Below, piece by piece: positions 34,819 to 47,519 of a stretch of DNA of 64,000 nucleotides. A program made the position numbers and the translations under genes. A model generated the notes under the pieces. It had not been told where the DNA came from and searched no databases. It was given only the letters and a program-made list of their open reading frames with translations. Numbering within the stretch: the stretch's first letter is position 1; every line of letters begins with the position of its first letter. Origin of the DNA: Todiramphus chloris collaris. Lineage: Eukaryota > Chordata > Aves > Coraciiformes > Alcedinidae. Location of the stretch: positions 15,775,260 through 15,839,259 of the forward strand of contig JANVCC010010406.1 in NCBI GenBank assembly GCA_025345505.1, in the 5' to 3' direction.

Positions 34819-37572
34819 CTTGATAAAACTTTAATTTCAGGTGAGTTAGTATGGCTGATACTTCGATCTTAACTCACTGGTTTCTTCAACAATTCAACAG
34901 CCTGGAAGATGTTCCCATGAACTTTATCATTACCAATCTAATACATAAACACATTGGATTAAGGTACATGCAGAATAACAGTCTTTGATTGAATTTTTTT
35001 TTACATTCCTTAGATTTTTTGGTACCAATGTTTCGTCATTTCTTTATTGCCTCAATTGCAATTGCAAATTTAGTAACCGAAGGAAGAGGCATATTTATTA
35101 ATTCATTGCTATTTTATTTTCTCTGGGAAAAATTGTAGTCACAGAATTCCATACTTTTGTGGGTTTTTTGGCAAAGATACAGTCATACAAAATATACATA
35201 AGTGCATATGGTTATTGGGAAATTGGTATGACAGTTATCTAATTTTTTTTTTTTTTTTTTTTTATGGAAGAGGAACATTCCTTGAAGAATTTAGTACAAC
35301 TTTGCTCTGGGAGATTAACAACAGGGATTTGAAATCATGGAAATCATAAACACATGAAGTACACATTGGAAGGCTAGGAGTCTGATGGCAACTTGTGAGA
35401 TTTGTCTTTGCTACTCATGTTCATACAGTGATATGCACTCAAGTTTAAAACTTACTATACCAAATATCCCAAGGAACACATGTCCTGAAATAATAAGACA
35501 GACGCCAGCATACTTGTAGCTTTTTGACCATATGGCCATGTTTTAAAGCTGTTTTGAAGTTGAGTTTGAGCTAATTTTGTTGAAGCTGCATCTGTAATGG
35601 TATAATTCATCTCAGGTGATGCTAATGCCTTAAGAAGTGGGTTACGGGATTTTTTAGATCTGACACATGTAAAAACTAGAGACAGAAGTAAAGCTAAATG
35701 AGCTATCAGCTTCTTTTAATTGACCAATCATAGCTGCTTTAATAGAATGACCGGATAACTTCACCAACAAGCCACTTTCACAGTAGGAACAAACGCTATG
35801 AAAGGCCATGGAAGTTAATTATAATTACAACTTGAAAGAGAGGCAGATAGGAAATGTGACAATGACATTGATCAGAACCTAGAATATCAAACTTCATTTT
35901 GTCTCTCTACAGGGGGCATCTAGTGGACAATCCAAACTACCATTCTATGATATGGGTAACTTTGTTGGATAAATAGTGTTGGGTTAATGTAATCTGGACA
36001 CAAGAACATAAAATTCAGACGTATCTTGATCTCTGGGAATTGATGACAATGAATATCAGATTCTTGGACTGTAGATATCAGTATCAGGATAGAAAAGGAA
36101 TGATGACAAGAAGATTTTGGAAGTGGACATTCACCTTATTAGCAACTCCTATGAAGCTTAAAAGTATTAACAGAAAATTTATTTATTATATGGAATTTGC
36201 ATGCATTGTTGCAGTGTGAGCTTTAGCAGTGCATCTACATAGAAGGATTCTTAGGTCTCGAGCTTCTCTGAAAAAAAACCTTATCCTCTTATAATTCTTA
36301 CCTAAAGCTACTTTATGTATGATGAATGACAGTATGACAATCTAATACACAGATGTAAAAAGAAATGTTTATCATCTACTGGAAAAATAATGGTTGGAAT
36401 TGGCAGTCACTGAGAACTCTCATTTACAGCATAACAGGATTTGGGGGCACCCTGCTAAGGAGAACAGTTTTAGATATCCCCGTTATTTGCTGATGGACGT
36501 CATGCTTGCTCCAGCTGTCAGGAACACAGCTGTTCTGTTTCCTTTTGAGTGATCAGTGCTGCTTATGCCCTCCAGCAAGCATGTTCTTTGATAAGGTCCA
36601 ACGGAGAGATGCAAAAGAGCTGAATATTGGGCTTCTAACAGCAAGATGTAAAAACAAATTTCACAACAAATTGCATTTTCACTGCTGCCTGATGTCACCC
36701 AATTAGAATGGGCTAAATTTGTTCTAGTACAGTGGCTTGGAAGCAATCAAAATGGAACAGTTTTTCTTATGATGTTAAAGGAATTTCAGGGAAAGGTTAC
36801 TGTCTGTTAAAGAAGATTGTGCCACCAATATTCTGTGTAACTTATTAAAGCTGCCTAAATAAAAGAGATAGATACAAAAGTCCACATTTTGTAAAATTAT
36901 TTTGAAATGTATGTGGTCTGGATCTGATTGCATTGATAGCAAGGGAAATATTGATAACAAATCATTAAAACAATCCTTATACTTTCCTGTTTAGTTATGT
37001 AGAACATTTTGTTTAATTTCCTACTGCTTCAGAAATGCATGTCCAATTATTTAGGCATGTAGACGTAAATAAGTATATGATGCTCAGAAAAATATATGAA
37101 GTTCAAATTGGGTGAAAGTCATGAAGAAATTTTGAAGTCTAGGGAGGTAGTTATCTAGATGTGTAGAAGATATTTAAGAACTATGCAAACCATTAAAACA
37201 GTGGTAAAAAAAAATAGAAGAAGCCACATATGTCATATGTCAACTCAGTGTATGATTCTTACTATAAAGATAGACACAATCTGGGGGTAAAAAACAAGGA
37301 TTTTCCTGACTCTTCTATTTTAAAATATTTTATAAACATGAAGTTTAATGTTCTTCAAATACCTTTCCCCTGGTGCTTAATCTTTGTAATGTTATGATTT
37401 TCATGGGCCAACAAGTGTTAGTTCATTCATTTACAAGAACCATATCTTTGTGGATATTTAAATAAGATGCATAGAACTCTCTCAGCCTAGTTCTACTTGA
37501 TGTTTATGTCAACGAATTAATAATCTTACTCTTTCAGAAGAAGTATTTTCAATACTCATCATATGTATTTTT
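34819..37572. other. Unrecognised AT-rich DNA
   Basis: No gene or repeat family is recognisable. A T21 run lies at 35243-35263. Confidence 0.6.
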
Positions 37573-38514
37573 CAGCTGTGGTCAATGGAGATAAATCTGG
37601 TTGGTTGCCAGTCACAAGTGGTGTCCCCCAGGGCTCAGTACTGGGGCCACTCCTGCTTACCATCTTCATCAATGATTTGGATGAGGGGATAGAGTGCACC
37701 CTTGGTAAATCTGCAGATGACACCAAGCTGTGTGGAAATGTTGATCTCCTTGAGGGTAGGAAAGCTCTACAAAGGGATCTAGATAGGCCAGATTGCTGGG
37801 TCAAGGCCATTTTCATGAGTTTCAATAAGGACAAATGCCACGTCCTGCACTTGGGCCACAATAACCCTCAGCAGCAATACAGGCTTGGGGAGGAGTGTCT
37901 GGAGATCTGCAAGGCAGAGAAGGACCTGGGGGGTCTTGATTGACAGCTGCCTGAACATGAGCCAGCAGTGTGCCCAGGTGGCCAAAAAGGCCGATGGCAT
38001 CCTGGCCTGTATCAGGAATAGTGTGGTCAGCAGGAGCAGGGAGGTGATCATTCCTCTGTACTTGGTTTTGGTGAGGTTGCACCTTGAATACTGTGTCCAG
38101 TTCTGGACCCCTCTCTACAAGAAGGAGGTTGAGGTGCTGGAGATGTTACAGAGGCAAGCTACAAAGCCAGTAAAACATTTGGAGCATGTGTCTTATGAGG
38201 AGAGGCAGAGGGATCTGGGTCTGTTTAGCTTTGAGAAAAGAAGTCTGGGGGGAGACCTTATTGCCCTCTACAACTCCCTGAAGGGAAGTTGTAGCAAGGT
38301 GGGAGTTGGTCTGTTCTCCTTGGTGACAAGCAATAGAACAAGAGGAAATGGACTGAAGTTGAACCAGGGCAGGTTCAGGCTGGATATTAGGAAACATTTC
38401 TTTGCAGAAAGGGTTGTCAGGCATTGGAATGTCCTGCCCAGGGAGGTGGTGGAGTCATCATCCCTGGACGTGTTTAAGAGGCAGTTGGATGTTGTGCTTA
38501 GGGACATGGTTTAG
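37563..38514 (+). pseudogene. CR1 ORF2 remnant, nearly open, one frameshift
   Basis: Two overlapping open frames (37563-37943 and 37885-38514) together cover the CR1 ORF2 from just before the GVPQGSVLG block (37620-37646) to the genuine C-terminus DVVLRDMV. The catalytic box reads SADD at 37710-37721, so both aspartates are kept, although the first residue is Ser instead of the usual Phe. The break is a G6 run at 37928-37933, where related copies have five G; one extra G shifts the frame after KDLG. The downstream frame carries [37 protein letters not shown] and [11 protein letters not shown]. The first ~7 codons lie outside the element. Confidence 0.94.
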
Positions 38515-38602
38515 TGGATTTTGATAGGGCTAAGAATAAGGTTGGACTTGATGATCTTGAAGGTGTCTTCCAGATGAAACTATTCTATGATACTATGCTG
38601 TA
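37573..38602 (+). mobile_element. CR1 LINE, best-preserved copy in the window
   Basis: A 5'-truncated CR1 of about 1 kb from the middle of the reverse transcriptase to the 3' tail. Only one frameshift interrupts the ORF2 frame before its natural stop at 38512-38514. The 3' untranslated part contains GACTTGATGATCTTGAAGG and ends in ATTCTATGATACTATG at about 38582-38597. The wording [16 protein letters not shown] is shared with the minus-strand copy at 59082-60300, and the C-terminus RRxLDVVxRDMV is shared with the copy at 56702-56937. The three therefore appear to be one subfamily, probably the youngest represented here. Confidence 0.96.
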
Positions 38603-39693
38603 CCAAGGCACATTTCTCTGGTCTGTTATGCTGTTTTCTCAAACTAGATGCAATTGCACAGAGAAGAATCATGTATGAGTAAATATCACACTGATATACC
38701 CTCCTCCCGGTCAGTGCCGCTCCAGTCTCTCTTGTCCTGCAGATACAGCCTTATAAAATGCATGATTCTGGGCTAAAAGGACACTAATGAACAGTAGTGA
38801 GCAGTGAGAGAAGTTGCTCCAAATCACCAGGAAGTCATAACAGTACCAGAGACTGCCTCTCTGGTAAGTCAGTCCTGCAGAGATCAGGAGTGTCTCTACA
38901 CTGTAATTTTTTCAGTGTGATCCTTAGCAGTTATGAATGTATTCAGTAAGACAATACATGAAAGTAGGACAAGACATTGAATGCTACATTAGTACAGTGT
39001 GAAATATGGTCAATAAAGACTCTAGAAATATATTAAACTATTGAGCGAAAATGACTTGATGTGGGAAGCTGAGAATATAGTGGTGATAAATGTGGAAAGC
39101 ACTTCATTGCATTACCTTTCACAGTAAGGTTGCTCAAAATTCTACTAACTTTTAAACATTTTTTTCATTTGTTTTAGTAACTTATAAGACGTGTAGCAAG
39201 GGAAATTTGAGAATATTAGTGTTAGGTATGTGCTTTTTTGATGTTCTCAAATCACTTTGTCCTCATTATTATGGTTAGTCTAAGAAATAGTATTTCTCAT
39301 TAGACTAGCATGATTGTTTTATAGGTTTAGAATTTCTAACAAAGTAAACAAGGTTGTTTTGCTTGTTTGTTTAAGTTACATATATCATGTCTCAGAAGAT
39401 TTAGACTGCATTCTAGATAAAAAAGCTTCAGATAATCTCCCAGGTCTGAACTTTCCAATACCCTATGGAAATCATAGAATGAAAGAATTGTACAATGAAT
39501 GATAAACGAAAGGACCTCCATTGAAGAACAGAAGAATGTGAAGTATTGAGCAGAGTGCTCAGGTTGCTTGTTAAATGAAGTTTTGAATATGTATAGAGAT
39601 GGAAATTTCATAAAATCCCTGGTCAACCTCTTCTAAAATTTGATTGACCTGTTCAAGTGGTTAGGCAGTGTTTATTAAAAACAACCCCAAACA

Positions 39694-39718
39694 TTTTTTT
39701 TTTTTTTTTTTCCCCCCC
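39694..39718. repeat. T18-C7 tract
   Basis: Eighteen T residues followed by seven C residues. Confidence 0.95.
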
Positions 39719-42118
39719 TATCTCCCATCCTGTGTCTGCTGTCTCTTTTCTTTGCATGTCCCTGAGAAGAGTTTGTTTCTATTTTCTCTTAAGTTCTCTC
39801 ATTAGGTAGACAGCAACAAAGTCTCTTTTGACTGAGCCTTCTCTTCTCAAAAGTAATCAAATCCCAGAGGAGTTTCTCCATGATCTTCCTGTGGATTGTG
39901 GTGATTCTGCCTTACAGTTCTCTAGGTCTTCCCTCTTGCATTTTTTGAAGATGTGTTTTTTTTTTTCCTGTTACCTACTTCAATGTGCTAAGAACACCAT
40001 TTCCATTGGGAACTGCAAAAACGTATTTTGAGATTCTGCAGAAACTATAACTTATTTGCAATCCGTCCTCCCAGTATAGACTTGGTTCCTTCATTAAAGA
40101 TGTGATGAAGATGATTATAGTTCTCCTTTTATCTTCCTAACAGATATGAAAAACATAAAATTGAATCAGGTCTTGAAATATTCTTTGCAGCTTATACATA
40201 GTTGTCAAATAAAATTCTTTTAGTTTCTGCAAAGTCATAAAGTCTTTCATAATTTTCTGAATTAACTTTTACATTTTGTACTGTATGATAGTGCTCTACA
40301 GCCTCTGTTCTGTTTCAGAAGTAAAACAAGTTATACTAGGGTTTCCTTTTTTTCTTCTGGAAGCAGGTTAAATGAGTGGTTACAACACAAGGACACACTT
40401 TTTAGGTAACTGTGGCCCATAGCTGCTCTCCACCTCTCCCAGTGCAAATGTATAATATTTGCAGAGCATTTAAAGACTGAATTTACTTATAAACTGAAAT
40501 ACAGAAATAGTTGTTTCAATACTTATGCTGAAAACTTCAGTAGATACGCAGTGCAATCAGTATCATTAAATAAGCAAGCTAATTTTTATGTATTACACAT
40601 ACTTCACAAGACTTTCTGCTTTTTTGTTAATACTCAGCTTTTTTTTTTTATTTTATTTTTTTTAATGTAATAAGTCTCCTCTGGCTGGTGACATTTATAG
40701 ACATATGCTCTCTCTTTTCTTAATATTCTGTGTAAACATCACATTAAATATTTATGGAATTCACAGTCTGAGGCTGTGCTGCCAAAAGAAAGTAGATAAG
40801 AGACCAAAACTCCTAATTTCTAACATAAACCATGATGACATTGTTAAAGATAAAAGGGAAAAAAAAAAAAAAAATCTCTGCTCTCAAAGTGTGACATTTA
40901 AAAGAGCAGGTAGATATTTTTCCACCTACGAAACTAGGAACATATGTAGAATTTCATTTTTATCTCTATACACAATTCATTTCACAGAGCAATATTCAAA
41001 TTTATGCTTGCATCCTTCATGGATATTTCACTAATAAAACTATGCAGATGAATAGCAATATGGCCATCATCAGTGTACAGGAAATAGTGTCAGACTCTAG
41101 ATATCATGACATTGTCATGTTACTCACTATTCAACTATCCTTAACAAGCTATATGCAAGTGTGCTGCAACTTGCAGCACCAGAGTCTGACAGATCTCTTT
41201 AGGGCTTGGAACAAAGGATCTGTTTGGAAAAGCACAGCTGTTATTACAGAGTTGATGCATTCAGGCCACAGGAGCAGAGTAAAGGTCATGTTTTATATCA
41301 GTAACATTCAGCCAAGGAACGGGTCACTTAAACCTGGTAGGTCACTGGGGAAATGAAGGATCAGATGTGCACAGGAGACAGTATTGGCTGAGCACTATAA
41401 GCACTTTCATGAGACTGTCTATTCCTCAGAGCAGTTGGCTACCAGGAAGAGATCTAGGTTTACTCTCTCACATGAGGCATAGATTTCTCTCTGTAGAAGT
41501 TCTGATAGCTGCAATTTGATATCTCTATCTGTACTGAAATCTATCTACCCACCTATTAATCTACATGCCTGTGTACCTTAATGTGTCTGGTGGGCCATCT
41601 GCCTGACTTTTACATGGACAAACTGGAGATGTGAAATACAATAAAGGTCTTGTCACAGATTATGAAGTTTAATAAATGTATTGCTTATCAAACCTTACAC
41701 AAATGTATAGACAGAATGTCCCAGTAATAATTAATCTATAAAGTTGAATGAAAGATATTGGATATTGCCATACACTCATATCCTTAGGGAGCTGTGTAAT
41801 ACAAGACAAAATGTCTACTATTTCAAAGTGCAAACATTTCATGATAAATATTTCCTACAGAGTTGTTGTAACTGCTATTACAAAGAGACTTTATTATAGG
41901 AAGTTCTTTTGTATAAGGAAAAGATGAATTTGGCACTTAAGCATGTTAAACAGCAGTTTCATCATTTCATTTTGTATGGTTCACAAAAAATTCATCTGTC
42001 CCCTCAGAATATTTACAAATCACTAAGAATGTTCCCTAAGTCCAAGCAATATTACTGCTGTCAGTGAAAGGAGGTGTTACATGTTCTGATGAAACAGAAC
42101 TTACTCCTCAGAAAGTAC

Positions 42119-42142
42119 TTTTTTTTTTTTTTTTTTTTTTTT
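42119..42142. repeat. T24 homopolymer
   Basis: The longest T run in the window, twenty-four residues, with no retrocopy recognisable beside it. Confidence 0.95.
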
Positions 42143-44798
42143 ATTAGCTGTTTATTCTTTTTGAGGGGAAGGGAGGAGTGATGTCTCCATGTTTCATCCA
42201 TACTGTGCAGTATCTGATACTCTGTATTGTGTTATGATGCAAAGAATGCAACACTACTGAAACAAAGTAAGTTATAATATTTATTTCTACTGGAAAGAAG
42301 ATCAGAATAAAAACTAGGTGCCAGCTTCCAGAGGAGATCACTGCTAATGCTAATCATATGTACATTGTTTAATTATAGTGGCATACTGAAAAAAAGGGGG
42401 ATTACAAACTCTGTCTCTCTGGTGTAGAGTTAGGCTGAGCTGTTTTGTAAATTACTTATTCATTGATTCCTTACTTTTGTTCTCTAGTCCAGTTTCCTAA
42501 AAATTGGCTTTATGCCTGCATGACTGAAGGTAATGTATCATATTAACATTAGCATGCTAATACAATGAAAACTAATTAGAAATACAGCAAATACATGCTA
42601 ATCCAGATAGTGGCATCTCATTAACAGGACAAGATAGTTCTGTTTTTTGTTGTCCTGCGTTCATTTCAGTTGACAATTTTTAATGTGTACTTCACCCAGC
42701 TCTCTCTTTAGAAATTTATTCTAGTCTGGGTGGAAGCACTATGATTTATTCCACCTCTCCCTGAGCAGATGAGGAATGAAGGCAGGAGCAATGAATCAAA
42801 GGGTCTCCTCTCCTCATTCTCAGGGTAAGTCATGATTGCTTCAAAATGCGATGAAAATTTCTACTGAACTTTATTGTTACAGCAACATTTCTCTAGTTAC
42901 ACTGCAGTACTCTTGACTTATAAAAGGAAAGATTTGTGAGGTCAGAAAAAAATCATCATATTAAGAGAAAGGGATCTTGATTACAGAACCACTTAACTTT
43001 GAACATCCATTGCGACAGTATTATTCCTTTCACTTTGATACTATGTGAAGGACCACAAAGGTCCAAAGCTATGCAAAAGTGTCCCAGCAATTTAATTGTA
43101 CCAGAGATGCTGTACTAGATATTTTGTTTGTCAGGGACCAAGGCAACTCAATCACATGAACTGTCAAGAAACATGGGAAAAGGCAGGATGCAGTCAAGGA
43201 GAAAAGAGGCTTGCCTTCATTTCTGCACCTCTGGCATCTGTAGGGTGGTACAGAATTTGTGGGAAAAGAGCTAGCAGATTATGGTAGGTGAGTTTTCTGG
43301 GTATTCATTTAGTTCCCGTCTGAATTTCAAAATGCTCTGCAACAGTAACGTAAAGCTCCGGCGAAGGGATTCCATATAAATGAGTGCTAATTGGAGTGGC
43401 CTCTAGTAGGTATTTTATACAGTTAACCATAACATTGCCAAGGGATGATGTGAAAGGCAGCTGTTTTCTGATACCATCTGCAAAAATACCCATCCTACCC
43501 AATCCACATGGCACTCTTACAGAAGAGTTACAGATTTACAGAAAATAAAACAATGAAAAACACTGAAAAGAAAGTATCTCCTTTCTGAAGCCTGCCTGAA
43601 GTGGCTACCCCTTGCTCATGTAAGTGGAGGGGACAATCTGGGTATAAGAGTCTTGATTTGCTATTACTGAACTGCTAAAAGGGAAAGGCAAACTGAGCAG
43701 GAGGTGGAGCTGTTCTGAAGGCTTTCATCTGGTTTCCAGGGAAACCCATTTTTCAGTTATTTGCACATTCAGCACATCTGGTTCATTTGGACTCTGGCTT
43801 TTTGAAAGTGATGAATGTGTCATGGGAAAAATGAATGGAAAAATAATTTAAGGAATTAATGGGATGGAAGGAACATAGAATTCTTGGGAAAAAAAAAAAG
43901 AACTATGTTTTTCATCTCCTCTTTCTTCCTCATCTTCTTTTTAAATATAAACTTTTGGATAATATTTGTTCTGCATTTTGCAAGGCCTTGGTACAGTCAA
44001 GGAAGCACATCCTCTTGAGAGAAGTAACAGATTTTAGAAGTGTGTATATCTGTATATTATTATAACTGACACTAACAATGATCATTGACTGAAGTGGCTA
44101 CTACAAGAGCAAATACAGGCTGAAGAGGAATGGAAATTTGTACAATCTAAGCATATACTTTGTTTATATGTTAACAGAAAGCATCCTATTATTTTCAAAA
44201 GAGAAACCATTTTATTTTCAGGAAAACAGTTACACTGAAGTATTGCTGGTAATCTAAGTACAAACATCTGAGAAATACAAGATCATTAGTTTGCAAAATG
44301 GTCTCATATAAGAATCACACAGTTAGGCATAGTTTGTAGTGTACAAATTTTTAAGTACCTAGCCTTCTTATTGTAAATAATAACTGACTTCACTTGACCC
44401 AAATACTATTGAAGTTAATGGGAATTTTCTATTTGACTGCAACAGCTTTTGGCTCAGGTGCTTAATGATCTTGTTTCAAAACACAGTATTGAATGCTTTA
44501 TGCAGTTCTGTTGCTGTGTGTGCATAGTGCATTAGACAAGAGGTACAAAAAAGATAGAATTTCAAACTATTATTTTCCTGTTATGGAAAATGATAAAATA
44601 GTTTATGACAAAGGAAGACTTCTAAAGCTTACTGTTATTTGATAAAAAGAAAATGTTCATAAAAAGCCTATAGCTATATAGACACCACAGAGGTTTCAGT
44701 AATTCACATACAAAGGACCTTTTACTGGCTGATGAGCCCTCAGATGCATGTTTAGTCCCTGTTTTTGAAAATTATGATATGCATGAAAGTTACGTGTG

Positions 44799-45079
44799 TC
44801 AGGACCGCAGGGAATGGGTGCAAGCTGAACCAGGGAAGGTTGAGGCTGGATATTAAGAAACATTTCACCAAAAGGGTTATCAAACATTAGTATGGTCTGC
44901 CCAGGGCAGTAGTGGAGTCTCCATCCCTGGAGGCATTTAAATGGAGTGTGGACTGGGTGCTCAGGGACATGGTTTAGTGGTGAGTTTGCAGTGTTGGGTT
45001 GAAGGTTGGACTAGATGATCTTCAAGGTCCCTTCCAACTAAAGACATTATGTGATTCTCTGTGATTCTGTGATTCTGTT
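44799..45079 (+). mobile_element. CR1 LINE 3' end, ~280 bases
   Basis: A short 5'-truncated CR1 beginning at AGGACCGCAGGGAATGGG, within the codons for the DRTRGNG block. It contains the GGCTGGATATTAAG (RLDIKK) and TGCCCAGGGCAGTAGTGG (LPRAVV) blocks, TCAGGGACATGGTTTAG with the ORF2 stop, and a 3' tail of GTGATTCT units (GTGATTCTCTGTGATTCTGT) at 45050-45078. The tail uses GTGATTCT where the other copies use ATTCTATG. Confidence 0.93.
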
Positions 45080-45378
45080 ACTATTTCTCAGAATTATTTC
45101 CATAGCATGACATAGATGACACAGATGTAAAATATGCAGATAGGATGTCTTCGTGTATAGGAATACCCTGCTCATTTAAAAATCTGAAATCCTTAGTGTT
45201 GATTCCAGTTATTAGCTGTGATTTATTAAAAACATGATGCAGAGTAAAGACTAAAGTCCCTATTCTAAAATGCCTGCAATCTGTAGCAGATTTATCAGCT
45301 GCAGGTATACAGGTCAGATAGATGTATGTGAAACCTGACTAAAACTATGATGATACACTCCTGTTTGGATTCTTTTTT

Positions 45379-45379
45379 C

Positions 45380-45409
<30 letters not shown>
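45379..45409. repeat. (TC)n followed by T20
   Basis: A short TC dinucleotide repeat running directly into about twenty T residues. Confidence 0.95.
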
Positions 45410-45410
<1 letters not shown>

Positions 45411-45646
45411 TATGTGAGAAACAATCATTCTTTAATCAACAATCTTGCAAAATGAATATTAATATTACACATACTCGTATCATGACCATAGTATTTCCAT
45501 TAGAGAGAAATTTAGCATTGCAAAGGATCACAACAGCATGCATTAGTAATATTGATTGAAGTGATGTAATAATGCAAAAATAAAGTCATGCTATTTTTTT
45601 TAAGCTCATGTACTTATAAATTCCCTTTTTCTTACTCTTGTGTTAT

Positions 45647-45663
45647 AAAAAAAAAAAAAAAAA
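45647..45663. repeat. A17 homopolymer
   Basis: Seventeen consecutive A residues after TGTTAT. Confidence 0.95.
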
Positions 45664-47519
45664 GTGCTGTCATTCAGTGTCACAATCTTTTTTACTCCAT
45701 TTTGAGTTTTCAGATTTTGTTTAGGTTTTTTTTCATGACTTACAGGGCCTTAATGAGAATGAATTATGGCAGAAAATGCTGTAGAAAGACCTTGACAGGG
45801 ATTATTCTATACAGTGTACTACCCAAAACTTTGAAATGTTTGCCAATGAATAAAAATCTTATAAGAACAGCATTTATTCAGCTGTGTTTTAGTATGTCAA
45901 AATAAAAAAAGTTAATTTAGTCCTTCTTTCTAAATTTAGTGCAATATTGGCAATAGGTGTAAGGTTTGTTATTCCTTATGCTTCACCATTTTTTTCAGCT
46001 GAGTGGTATAACAATCAATGCATATTGTTCTTTTAATTGTAATATAGTAATTACTCATGAGGCTTTGTACTTCACTGATCTCACCCAAACATCAGTCACA
46101 GTCTTTCTACTACCTTAAATGAAAATGACTTTGGAATCTTCCATTTCTTTGATTTTACTTACATCCTGCTCATCTCACTTTTTTGTGTGTGGTGGTAGAT
46201 TTATACTACTAACCCATGAGCAGCATAGTTCATAGCATTGATGAAAACTGTATAAAATGGGTACTGGAGAATGATAATATAATATAAAAGAAGTTCAGAG
46301 TGATCTTTCAAACTGTCATTACTTCTGAAAACTTTGGAAAGATTTCTAAATTTCCCCCTCTCTTTGTGGGGTAAGTTATAGAGGAATTAGATCAAATAGA
46401 GGAGCTGGATGCTGGCACCAGATGGCATTTAAGAAAACAGAAACACAAGCATGAAATTATCAAGTTCCTGTCTAATGTGTGCAACCAACATTGCAAGCTA
46501 CATTGTCTGAGGATGCTGGATTGTCAGACAATTGCATCTGCCAATGCAACCACCTGCATTATGTCAAAGAATTCTCCCTTTTATAGGCTGAAAGCAGTTA
46601 AGAGTTAAGATGCAAAGGGGAGGGTTTAGTGGTCATTGCTCAAGACAGAGAAAAGTCCCAGGTGGCATTCTGAAACTGTTTGTAGAGGGAATATCTTTGC
46701 TCAGGGACTTTCAGTGACCTTGTAAGTTTTTGGAGGTCATTAGAACTGAGGTCTCTTGGGTAACTAAATGCTGTATTGCTGGTAAGAAAGTCCTGAAGTA
46801 CCATAAAACATTGAGTGAGAAAGCAAAAAGGTGATAGACTTTAGTGTAGATACATGTAAAGTTTCTAGGGAAAAATAACCAAAACTATACTTTATCTAAA
46901 TTCAGGATACTGAATTTCGAATGTCAGTTGTTATTTCCATCGACAGATCTCTGAAATCAGTAACATACTGTGTAGTGGCATTCACAAAAGCCAAGAAGCA
47001 CAATCAGAAGGTGTAACAAGAGTGTGTCATTTTGATGTAGTATAAAATCTTAGTATGCTCTTCTTTCAAATACTTTATGCAGCTGTCATCTCTGCATCTA
47101 TATGAAGGTAAAATGAATTTTTAAAAGATATAAAGCATTAAAATAAGGGAGAGAATAGAACTTAATGGAAAGACACTAAAAAGACTGCAGCTCTTCCATT
47201 GAAGAGGCAGAGACAGGTATGACTGAGTCAAGAGGGTAAAGTATAAGGTAAAGACATCACTGTTATTTACTAAGTACTAGAACTAAAAGGAAATAGGAGG
47301 GATATACCAGTTTGAAAAAGGAAGAGATAAATTTTAAAGAGGTTTTTTTTGGGTTTTTTTGGTTTTTGGTTTTTTTTTTAATAAAATCAGTAATGAACTT
47401 CAGGAATTTGTTGCCACATAACGTGATTCAAGTAAATAACATCAGCAGGTTCACAAAGGGATGAGGCAAATTGTTAAATGGATACTAAAGAGAATAGGCA
47501 GGAATGTCCTCTAACATTC

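Larger units (their letters stand above)
38603..44798. other. Unrecognised DNA
   Basis: About 6.2 kb without a recognisable exon or transposon. It contains T18-C7 at 39694-39718, A-rich and T-rich runs near 40640 and 40860, and T24 at 42119-42142. The two ~105-codon open frames at 40705-41034 and 41042-41356 show no domain, signal or family resemblance. Confidence 0.6.
45080..47519. other. Unrecognised AT-rich DNA
   Basis: No gene is recognisable. It holds (TC)n followed by T20 at 45379-45409, A17 at 45647-45663, a G/T-rich tract at 47341-47380 and a 9-base inverted repeat at 46502-46532. Confidence 0.6.

Noticed and set aside
37779-38507. Several minus-strand open frames of 79-92 codons
   Set aside because: They are antisense shadows of the well-preserved plus-strand CR1 at 37573-38602.
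40705-41356. Two adjacent ~105-codon open frames
   Set aside because: Composition and content look random, they contain an A-run-encoded lysine stretch, and there is no splice or family support.
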